A stretch of 64,000 nucleotides of DNA from Shewanella subflava (GTDB lineage Bacteria; Pseudomonadota; Gammaproteobacteria; Enterobacterales; Shewanellaceae). The position numbers were made by a program, and so were the translations under genes. The notes beneath the pieces are model-generated. The model ran no database searches. It saw only the letters and a program-made list of their open reading frames with translations, and was not told the DNA's origin. Where the stretch lies: the NCBI RefSeq assembly GCF_025971955.1, contig NZ_JAPDMX010000020.1:1-64000 (forward strand). The letters are read 5' to 3'. Positions 57,360 through 64,000 of this stretch are shown in pieces. Positions within the stretch are counted from its first letter, which is position 1, and each line of letters opens with the position of its first letter.

Positions 57360-57824
57360 ATGGGATCGACTAACACTACATTTTCAATGCAACTATGGCA
57401 ACAATGTGAGCAACAATACCAAGTAGACCCCAAAGCCTATATCGCGTTGCAAGATGATTATCAGGTCAACGTTAATTTATTGTTGTTAGCGCAAAGGTTA
57501 GATCAACAAGGTTACTTACTTAATCTTCCTCATTGGCAGCAATTAACGGCGGTGATTGAGCAATGGGAAACCAAGGTGTTAACTCCATACCGTCAATTAC
57601 GCCGCATAGCCAAAGCCCATTTAGCGGCTAGCGAATACCAAAAAATGTTGGATGTAGAATTGATAATGGAGCGTAAATCGCAAAAAATCTTGCTGCAACA
57701 GGTTAATCTTGTTCAAGGTGAGCCAATGTTAGCGAATAACAGCGCCACCAATAATACCGACCATTATTTAAGCTTATTCGGGCTGAATAGCACCCACTTA
57801 CCGCAATCTATTGCGCAGCGTTAA
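57360..57824 (+). CDS. TIGR02444 (DUF2390) family protein
   Basis: The 154-residue helical protein has the family's pattern DDYQVNVNLLLLAQRLDQQG followed by VIEQWETKVLTPYRQLRR. It is encoded downstream of yheS in Shewanella and Pseudomonas relatives as far as I recall. Function is unknown. It ends 10 nt from the convergent GMC gene. Confidence 0.75.
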   Translation: MGSTNTTFSMQLWQQCEQQYQVDPKAYIALQDDYQVNVNLLLLAQRLDQQGYLLNLPHWQQLTAVIEQWETKVLTPYRQLRRIAKAHLAASEYQKMLDVELIMERKSQKILLQQVNLVQGEPMLANNSATNNTDHYLSLFGLNSTHLPQSIAQR

Positions 57825-57833
57825 TGTCACTCG

Positions 57834-59426
57834 CTATGTCGCTGTTGACGTTAATCGCTGGGCTAATAAGGTGGCATTTCTAGCCACTAATCCATAAATA
57901 GATAACTGCGGATTTGCGCCTAAACTAGTTTGAAACATTGACCCATCAAACACAGATAAATTATCAAAATAATGTGATTGACCAAAGCTATCCACCATAG
58001 CCTTAGTGGTATCCTCGCCCATTGGACAGCCTCCCATAACATGGGCTGAAGCGACAATGGTTTTCAGTAAACGTAAATCCATTGACCCTATCACTTCTTG
58101 TGCCTGCTTCCATGAAGTTAAAAATGATAGCCCATCATTCATCGGCAATACCTTTTTAGCCCCTGCAGCAAACTGTAGCTCAGCCATCGATAAAAAGGCT
58201 TGTCTTGCTCCAGCCCAAAAGCCCTCGGTTAAGGGATAATCCAGTGCAAAACCATGCTCAGCTAAGCGAACCTGTCCACCAGGACATTGATCATTAAAGC
58301 CGTCTCGAATCAGGGCTATCACCACCTGCAATTTATTAAAGTTGGCCATTAACTGTGCATGGCTTTGTCCAAAGCCAATCGTTTTAGAGGCAATTAGCAC
58401 CGGATGAATTGGCGCGACTTCTAGCTTGTAGCCTAAATCACCTGTCGCGCCGTCATGCCAAACAAACTGGTCAGAGTAAATAGATTGCGGCGCACCGCTA
58501 TGGCCATTGATCTGCTCATCGAACATCGCACCTGATAATAATGAAGGGTGCAAAAAGGTTTTACCCAATAGCTTATGTGGGTCTGGCACCTTTGAACGCA
58601 TTAAAATGGTTGGCGTATGAATTGCTCCAGCGCTTAAAATATAATGTTTGGCACTAAAAGTGAGCTCCACACCGCTAGGCTTTAAGCCTTCAGTTAAAGC
58701 ATGTGCCGTTATACCTTTTACTTGATCGCCTTGATGATCTAGCGTGGTGACTTTAGCGCGTGAAATTAACGTTGCGCCCTTGTTCAATGCCGCAGGAATG
58801 GTGGTGACTAACATTGATTGCTTAGCGTTTACCGGGCACCCCATACCGCAGTAACCTGTGTTCCAACATCCGCTGACATTACGCTTAATAACCGTATGCT
58901 CCCAGCCTAGTTTTTCACAACCTTCACGTAACACGCCATTATTTCGGTTTGGATCATACTGCCACTCTTTGATATTCAGCCGTTGTTCCATTTTTTCAAA
59001 CCATGGCAACATGTCTTCGGCAGACGTGTTAATCACCGCGCGCTCTGCTGCCCAAAAATCGAGGGTTGGCTTGGGTGTTCTAATCGATGTGGTCCAATTG
59101 ATGGTGGTCGAGCCACCAACAGCGCGACCTTGAAAGATGCCAATGCCTTTGTCGGCGGTTTTCATCGCTGCGGCTTGTTGATATAAATTGGGATAAGCGT
59201 GGCGCTCTTCCATATCAAAATCTTTAGATGATTTGAGTGCGCCCCCTTCAATCATAATGACCGTTAGCCCTGCGTCAGTTAAGATCTCGGCCGCGGTTCC
59301 GCCACCGGCTCCCGTCCCAACAATAATGACATCAGCCTCAAAATGACGGTTTTGCTGCAAAGTACTGGCATCGATATGCTGCCAGCCTGATGCTAAACCT
59401 GTAGTAATAGGATCGATAATAGCCAA
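57834..59426 (-). CDS. GMC-family FAD oxidoreductase
   Basis: The 530-residue flavoprotein has the FAD-binding DVIIVGTGAGGGTAAEIL (about 29-46), GRAVGGSTTINW, ILSAGAIHTPTILMRS and a C-terminal HVMGGCPMG/NPQLSIYGLVARNA block. GMC enzymes oxidise alcohols, choline or sugars. It lacks a signal peptide, but its partner gene 36 nt upstream encodes a Tat-signal subunit, so the pair may be exported together as in gluconate-2-dehydrogenase-type complexes. The cytochrome subunit usually found in those complexes is missing. Substrate unknown. Confidence 0.87.
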   Translation of the reverse strand: MAIIDPITTGLASGWQHIDASTLQQNRHFEADVIIVGTGAGGGTAAEILTDAGLTVIMIEGGALKSSKDFDMEERHAYPNLYQQAAAMKTADKGIGIFQGRAVGGSTTINWTTSIRTPKPTLDFWAAERAVINTSAEDMLPWFEKMEQRLNIKEWQYDPNRNNGVLREGCEKLGWEHTVIKRNVSGCWNTGYCGMGCPVNAKQSMLVTTIPAALNKGATLISRAKVTTLDHQGDQVKGITAHALTEGLKPSGVELTFSAKHYILSAGAIHTPTILMRSKVPDPHKLLGKTFLHPSLLSGAMFDEQINGHSGAPQSIYSDQFVWHDGATGDLGYKLEVAPIHPVLIASKTIGFGQSHAQLMANFNKLQVVIALIRDGFNDQCPGGQVRLAEHGFALDYPLTEGFWAGARQAFLSMAELQFAAGAKKVLPMNDGLSFLTSWKQAQEVIGSMDLRLLKTIVASAHVMGGCPMGEDTTKAMVDSFGQSHYFDNLSVFDGSMFQTSLGANPQLSIYGLVARNATLLAQRLTSTAT

Positions 59427-59462
59427 TTGAAGAAACTCCTTTAACTGAACAAATTGCGGTGG

Positions 59463-59969
59463 TTAGGCATTAAGCAAAAAAGTCGGTTTTGCGTAACCTA
59501 ATTTTCCCCAATGGGCTGGGCTAGAATAATAGCTGGCTAGAATTAGCTCTCTTAAGCCTAGGTATGCTGTCTGAACCATATCTAAATAATGAAAACGCCA
59601 CTCCTCAAGCATATCCACTAATTCAATGGGCGAGCGCAACACTAAATGTGTCATGCTTCCGGTGAGAAATAATAAACCAAGTCGGCTTTCAAGTAAGGTA
59701 AGCAACTCTTTAAGTTCTGCTTGTTGTTCCTCTGGCAAAACTGATATTGAAGCTTGTATGGAGTCCAATGTGGTATCTATGGCTATCTTTCTTTGGCTTG
59801 CTATATCAGGTAAAGCACCGTCTAAGAAAGCGGGGATCAGCACACTGAATAACACACGATAATTCACATCCTCACCCACTTGAATTGAATCAGATGAATA
59901 CCAATTAACCCCTAACGCAAGCGCAGCAGTTCCCGCAAAAGCACTGGTCAAAAAAGTACGACGTTTCAT
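59463..59969 (-). CDS. Tat-exported small subunit (gluconate 2-dehydrogenase subunit 3-like)
   Basis: The 168-residue protein begins with a twin-arginine leader (MKRRTFLTSAFAGTAALALG). The mature part resembles subunit 3 of membrane gluconate 2-dehydrogenases (FSVLIPAFLDGALP, then helices), which escorts the GMC subunit across the membrane by the Tat route. It is the first gene of the two-gene operon; a palindrome at 60029-60046 lies in its promoter. Confidence 0.75.
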   Translation of the reverse strand: MKRRTFLTSAFAGTAALALGVNWYSSDSIQVGEDVNYRVLFSVLIPAFLDGALPDIASQRKIAIDTTLDSIQASISVLPEEQQAELKELLTLLESRLGLLFLTGSMTHLVLRSPIELVDMLEEWRFHYLDMVQTAYLGLRELILASYYSSPAHWGKLGYAKPTFLLNA

Positions 59970-60028
59970 GCGTTCACCCCTATTCTTTTGTTGAGATTTT
60001 TATCTGTGTTAAAGTGGAATGAATAGTA

Positions 60029-60046
60029 TTTAAACACACGTTTAAA
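60029..60046. promoter_or_regulatory. PsrA-like palindrome in the GMC/yheT divergent promoter
   Basis: TTTAAAC-ACAC-GTTTAAA is a perfect 18-bp palindrome. It contains AAAC-N4-GTTT, the core of sites bound by PsrA, the TetR-type fatty-acid regulator of Pseudomonas and Shewanella. It lies 60 bp before the Tat-subunit gene and 28 bp before yheT. Confidence 0.55.
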
Positions 60047-60073
60047 CTTTCACAAACACTCATAGAATAACCC

Positions 60074-61075
60074 ATGCCGATAAAACGCTTTTTTACACCA
60101 CCTTGGTGGGCCGCTAACCCGCATATACAAACTATTTTGCCGTTTTTGTTCAAAGTGGACAAACCAGAGGTTTTTCGCCAAAGGCAAGAGCTTGATGACG
60201 GCGATTTTATCGATTTAGACTGGTCTGGCACTGCGCAAAATGGTGAACCCATTTTGGTGATTAGCCACGGACTAGAAGGGGGCACAGAGTCGCATTACGC
60301 CCGTAGAATGTTAGTTGCAGCTAAGCGAGAAAAATTATGTGCTGTTGTACATCATCACCGTAGCTGCTCAGGTGAACTCAATCGCCTAGCGCGAAGTTAT
60401 CACAGTGGTGATTTCAACGATCTGGCATTCACTCTGCAACAGCTCAAAACCTATTATCCTGACTCACCATTATTTGCTGTCGGCTATAGCCTTGGCGGCA
60501 ATGTATTAGCCAAATATCAGGGCACCACCCAAGATGAGAGCTTACTCGATCGTGCCGTGGTGATATCGGCACCGTTAACTCTGAGTGCCTGCGCTAAAAA
60601 ACTCGAAAAAGGATTTTCTAAAATCTACCAAACTCATTTAATTACACGTTTACAAACAAAGATCAGTGCAAAACTCGACAATAATGATTTAGCCGCGCAA
60701 ATGCCGCTCAGTAAAGCAGAATTAAAACAGCTAAAAACCTTTTATCAATTCGACGACAAAGTGACAGCACCTTTGCATGGATTTAGTGGCGTTGAAGATT
60801 ATTACTCACGTTCAAGTGCACTAGGATTATTAAAACATATCAGCAAACCAACCTTGATCATTCATGCCAAGGATGATCCCTTTATGACCGAGGCCGTTAT
60901 CCCAACTCAAGATGAATTATCTCAGAGCATTCGTTATGAACTGCATGATAATGGGGGCCATGTTGGATTTATTGATGGCGGTTGGCCGTGGAAACCAAGC
61001 TATTATCTTGAAAAACGAGTCCTCACTTTCTTACTTGCTAAGCAGCCTGAAACCCTACAAGGTGATAACCCATGA
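60074..61075 (+). CDS. yheT: YheT-type alpha/beta-hydrolase
   Basis: The 333-residue protein of the AB-hydrolase 4 (YheT/ABHD1-3) family has PPWWAANPHIQTILP near the start, SHGLEGG as the oxyanion region, the nucleophile motif GYSLGGN (about 142-148), and a C-terminal DNGGHVGF with the catalytic His. The substrate is unknown; esters are likely. It overlaps yheU by 4 nt (ATGA). Confidence 0.92.
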   Translation: MPIKRFFTPPWWAANPHIQTILPFLFKVDKPEVFRQRQELDDGDFIDLDWSGTAQNGEPILVISHGLEGGTESHYARRMLVAAKREKLCAVVHHHRSCSGELNRLARSYHSGDFNDLAFTLQQLKTYYPDSPLFAVGYSLGGNVLAKYQGTTQDESLLDRAVVISAPLTLSACAKKLEKGFSKIYQTHLITRLQTKISAKLDNNDLAAQMPLSKAELKQLKTFYQFDDKVTAPLHGFSGVEDYYSRSSALGLLKHISKPTLIIHAKDDPFMTEAVIPTQDELSQSIRYELHDNGGHVGFIDGGWPWKPSYYLEKRVLTFLLAKQPETLQGDNP

Positions 61076-61314
61076 TCATTCCCTACGAGTCCCTGCAACA
61101 ATTAGATGCTGAAACGCTAAACAATTTAATTAAAGAATACTTATTAACGCAGGTGGAAGATGGCGGCTTCAGTGAATTTAATTCTCAACAACTGTCCACC
61201 ATGATTAAACAAAGTCAACAGGCCTTAAAAACAGGCGAACTGGTTGTTGAATACAGTGAAGATGATGAATCAATTGCCATTAGACACAGACAAAACATCG
61301 TGAATTCAAAATAA
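61072..61314 (+). CDS. yheU: YheU family protein (UPF0270)
   Basis: The 80-residue acidic protein begins MIIPYESLQQLDAETLNNLI and contains TQVEDGGFSEF, the hallmark of the YheU/UPF0270 family. Function is unknown. It is translationally coupled to yheT, and prkB follows. Confidence 0.93.
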   Translation: MIIPYESLQQLDAETLNNLIKEYLLTQVEDGGFSEFNSQQLSTMIKQSQQALKTGELVVEYSEDDESIAIRHRQNIVNSK

Positions 61315-61437
61315 TAACTCGGCCTAATATTGACCAAAAGGTCTTAACTACCGTATAAATGTTAGTCCAACGAATACATCGCATTAACAATATGCCATGT
61401 AAAACATGTATATCATTATGATTTCTAGGCAGGAACA

Positions 61438-62322
61438 ATGTCAGCTAAACACCCTATTATTGCTGTAACGGGCTCATCTGGCGCCGGAACAACAACAACG
61501 ACAATGGCTTTTACGCATATTTTTCGCCAATTGGGGATTAACGCAGCCTTTGTTGAAGGGGACAGTTTTCATAATTTTACCCGTGCGGAAATGGAAGTGT
61601 TAATTCGCAAGTCTCAAGCTGAAAATCGTAATATTAGTTATTTTGGTCCTGAGGCGAATAACTTCATTAAACTTGAAGAATGTTTTACCAGCTACAGTGA
61701 AACCGGCACAGGTAAAACCCGCAGTTATCTGCATACGTTTGATGAAGCTGTGCCCTTTAATCAAATGCCAGGGACTTTTACCCAATGGCGCGATTTACCA
61801 CCTAACACGGATATGTTGTATTACGAAGGTTTACACGGTGGCGTGGTCACCGATGATGCTGACGTCGCAAAACATGTTGATCTGCTGATTGGTATGGTAC
61901 CGATTGTTAACTTAGAATGGATTCAAAAAATTATTCGTGACACCAATGATCGTGGCCATAGCCGAGAAAAGGTCATGGGATCAATCGTGCGCAGTATGGA
62001 TGATTATATTAACCATATGACGCCGCAATTTTCACGAACGCATATTAATTTTCAACGAGTCCCTACGGTAGATACATCTAACCCTTTTAGCGCCAAAGAC
62101 ATCCCAAGTTTAGATGAAAGTTTTGTGGTTATTCGTTTTCGTGGCATGAACAATGTCGATTTTCCATACTATTTAAGCATGATCCAGGGTTCATTTATGT
62201 CTAGGGTAAACACGTTAGTGGTTCCTGGAGGCAAAATGTCTTTAGCGATGGAGTTGATCCTCACGCCATTGATTAAAAACTTAATGGATAAACGAATTGA
62301 GCTTGAAAAACTGGATGACTAA
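61438..62322 (+). CDS. prkB: Phosphoribulokinase-like protein PrkB
   Basis: The 294-residue protein has the P-loop GSSGAGTTTT (about 12-21) and the family blocks VEGDSFHNFTRAEM, FGPEANNF and YYEGLHGGVV. It resembles Calvin-cycle phosphoribulokinase but belongs to the heterotroph group with unknown substrate; no RuBisCO gene is present. It lies near crp as in E. coli. Confidence 0.93.
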   Translation: MSAKHPIIAVTGSSGAGTTTTTMAFTHIFRQLGINAAFVEGDSFHNFTRAEMEVLIRKSQAENRNISYFGPEANNFIKLEECFTSYSETGTGKTRSYLHTFDEAVPFNQMPGTFTQWRDLPPNTDMLYYEGLHGGVVTDDADVAKHVDLLIGMVPIVNLEWIQKIIRDTNDRGHSREKVMGSIVRSMDDYINHMTPQFSRTHINFQRVPTVDTSNPFSAKDIPSLDESFVVIRFRGMNNVDFPYYLSMIQGSFMSRVNTLVVPGGKMSLAMELILTPLIKNLMDKRIELEKLDD

Positions 62323-62564
62323 GCCGCTTCACAACATGGCTGGTTCACAATCGTTAAGCTATGTTAGATAACATTTTTTGCTGTAAAACGATTAATGAAG
62401 ACTTAAGTTTGCATTAAGCTAATTATATTATTCTACTGCTATCGGGACTTCAGGCGAAAGAACGATAGCTGATATGCTCATGTGTTAATTCCCCCATATT
62501 TATCTGTTAGCACATTGAGCATGTTGGCGTTTACTTAACTATCCCTATGCCTTTTCAATTCCAA

Positions 62565-63344
62565 TTAATCAAGAAGCGGGATCACCTCACGATAGGCTTG
62601 ATTATTCTCGTACTGTTGTAATCGCTGTAAAAACTCATCGCTTTTAGCCACTTCAGGGTAAAGTTTTAAGGCATCAATCGCTTTTTTCTGAATTGTCACC
62701 GCTTGGGTAAAATCGCCAAGCTCGGCATAACCTGCAGCTAAATTATCTAATATTGTCGGATCGTCTTGATTTGCCTCAAGCAGTTTAAGCGACAAACTCA
62801 CCGCTTTCGAACCGTCACGATATTCAGATTCAGGACAAGTGGCTAAAATCCATGCCACATTACCTAAAGAAACCGCATCACCAGCGGTACCAAATTGGAT
62901 TAACGCTTTACCACAATTGCGCTCTATCCCATCTCCGCCAGCAGCATAAATAAAGCCCAAACGAAAATTTGCCCACTTATCACCCTGCTCGCTCATGGCT
63001 AAATACCATTTCTCGGCTTTTAACAGATTACGTGGCACTAACTTACCTTCAAAGGTTAAATCAGCTATGGTTTGCTGAGCTTTTAAATGTTGCTGATGAG
63101 CGGCCTGTTCAACCCACATAAATCCTTCAGGAATATTAGACTCGACAAACCGTCCCGACAAGTACATTAGCCCTAGTAAAAATTGCGCATCTGCATCACC
63201 TTGAAGCGCCTTTAATTGAATATGAACGACTCGAGATTGAGTTTGTGAGGCCATAGTTTGCGGCAGTGAAAATGCTTGTACATCAGGTAAAATAACCCCA
63301 TACAATACGGCACAACTTAATCCTATTTGAAATAACTTTTTCAC
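62565..63344 (-). CDS. Exported Sel1/TPR-repeat protein
   Basis: From GTG 63344 (GAGG five bases upstream) the protein has 259 residues and a signal peptide (VKKLFQIGLSCAVLYGVI, cleaved near VQA/FS). Sel1-like repeats follow: DADAQFLLGLMYLSG, WVEQAAHQQHLKAQQTIADL, AEKWYLAMSEQGDKWANFRL. The C-terminal third has a TPR (ILDNLAAGYAELGDFTQAVT). Longer starts lack a ribosome site and break the signal peptide. Probably periplasmic and protein-binding. It is divergent from crp. Confidence 0.75.
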   Translation of the reverse strand: MKKLFQIGLSCAVLYGVILPDVQAFSLPQTMASQTQSRVVHIQLKALQGDADAQFLLGLMYLSGRFVESNIPEGFMWVEQAAHQQHLKAQQTIADLTFEGKLVPRNLLKAEKWYLAMSEQGDKWANFRLGFIYAAGGDGIERNCGKALIQFGTAGDAVSLGNVAWILATCPESEYRDGSKAVSLSLKLLEANQDDPTILDNLAAGYAELGDFTQAVTIQKKAIDALKLYPEVAKSDEFLQRLQQYENNQAYREVIPLLD

Positions 63345-63691
63345 ATAAACCTCGATAACGACAGCAACAACATACCCAACATAAACCATCTGAGACTTGC
63401 AATACAATAAACTATCATAGAACATTCACCATCCATTAATGCTAATTGATATCAATAATAAAAATCTCTATCAAGTAAATGCGAAGGGGAAATTATTGTG
63501 ATTTTGACCAGACTATGACATTTTAATTGACCCAACGCTCAAATATGAGCAAATAAATCTAAATTTGAGCCAGTTAATATAAAATACCGTGTTACTAAAT
63601 TCGATCTCCATCAAAGTTTTACCTTATTAAACAGCGTAAAATGCTTAATTAGAGATTACTTACTTACTTTTAATCAATCGAGGAATATACA
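63345..63691 (+). promoter_or_regulatory. crp upstream region
   Basis: About 350 bp separate crp from the Sel1-repeat gene. It contains a TGTGA half-site near 63497 with a poor second half, a small palindrome GCTCA-AATA-TGAGC (63537-63550) with a related TTTGAGC copy 20 bp later, and GAGG nine bases before the crp ATG. In enterics crp is autoregulated; a true CRP site here is not clear. Confidence 0.4.
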
Positions 63692-64000
63692 ATGGCTCTG
63701 ATTGGTAAGCCAAAACCTGATCCAACATTGGAATGGTTTCTGTCACACTGTCACATTCATAAATACCCAGCAAAAAGCACCTTAATTCATGCTGGTGAAG
63801 ATTCTGATACATTATATTATATCGTTAAAGGTTCCGTTGCCGTATTGATTAAAGATGAAGAAGGTAAAGAAATGATCCTGTCTTACCTTAATCAAGGTGA
63901 CTTTATCGGCGAGCTAGGTCTGTTTGAAGAACAAGCTGAACGTACCGCTTGGGTTCGTGCCAAACAAGCCTGTGAAATTGCTGAAATCTCCTACAAAAAG
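63692..64000 (+). CDS. crp: cAMP receptor protein (partial, N-terminal 103 residues)
   Basis: CRP is the global cAMP-dependent regulator. The visible part starts [20 protein letters not shown] and covers most of the cyclic-nucleotide domain, including the cAMP site [12 protein letters not shown] and ERTAWVRAK. The DNA-binding half lies beyond the window end. In Shewanella CRP also controls anaerobic respiration. The neighbour prkB-yheU-yheT order supports the call. Confidence 0.97.
   Translation, partial: MALIGKPKPDPTLEWFLSHCHIHKYPAKSTLIHAGEDSDTLYYIVKGSVAVLIKDEEGKEMILSYLNQGDFIGELGLFEEQAERTAWVRAKQACEIAEISYKK

Noticed and set aside
61438..62322. Calvin-cycle phosphoribulokinase
   Set aside because: The sequence belongs to the PrkB group next to crp in heterotrophs, and no RuBisCO or other Calvin-cycle gene is present in the window.

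Overview
The window looks like a chromosomal segment of a Shewanella-type marine gammaproteobacterium. The evidence is moderate-to-low GC, protein sequences close to enterobacterial and Vibrio orthologues, and several core gene orders shared with E. coli: hldE and glnE (here some 7.8 kb apart), mrcB-hrpB-thpR-sfsA-dksA-gluQ-pcnB-folK-panB-panC, and yheV-yheS-yheT-yheU-prkB-crp. No rRNA, tRNA, CRISPR array or complete transposase gene was seen.

Layout. 1-2.3 kb is accessory DNA: a 500-residue reverse transcriptase of the defence-associated (DRT/UG or Abi-like) type, preceded by a strongly structured leader cut off by the window edge and followed by about 750 bp without a convincing gene. 2.3-6.7 kb is the sulfite-assimilation operon cysJIH (minus strand). 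7.2-10.2 kb is pntAB. 10.7-17.6 kb is more variable: a PAS-GGDEF cyclase overprinted by an esterase start, a FecA-like TonB receptor with a perfect Fur box, a DUF3581-like protein, two copies of a dispersed hairpin-ended repeat, remnants of two broken genes and a TetR regulator. 17.9-31 kb holds envelope and housekeeping genes (HELGH metalloprotease-like protein, hldE, an LpxL-type acyltransferase, an L,D-transpeptidase, a bactofilin, a ZapE-type ATPase, an SbtA-like permease, a GAF-GGDEF protein, glnE).

31.1-37.9 kb is a compact PspA-centred cluster: lipoprotein, DUF350 membrane protein, membrane-anchored spermidine synthase-like protein, DUF2170, PspA, DUF2491, a small protein with two ribbon-helix-helix-like segments, and a K+ channel. 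Three copies of one 13-bp palindrome mark its two putative promoters, which suggests a dedicated regulator. 38.2-54.1 kb is the conserved mrcB-to-panC block, with a GGDEF-EAL gene, pepB and a third repeat copy interposed. pcnB appears to keep the very rare AUU start codon known from E. coli. 54.3-64 kb is the yheV-to-crp block, interrupted by a two-gene GMC oxidoreductase/Tat-subunit operon with a PsrA-like palindrome in its promoter; crp is cut by the window end.

The most unusual items are the reverse transcriptase with its RNA leader, the palindrome-marked PspA cluster, the IS200/IS605-like hairpin repeat family and the AUU start of pcnB. Function calls are from reading sequence motifs only; no database search was possible.
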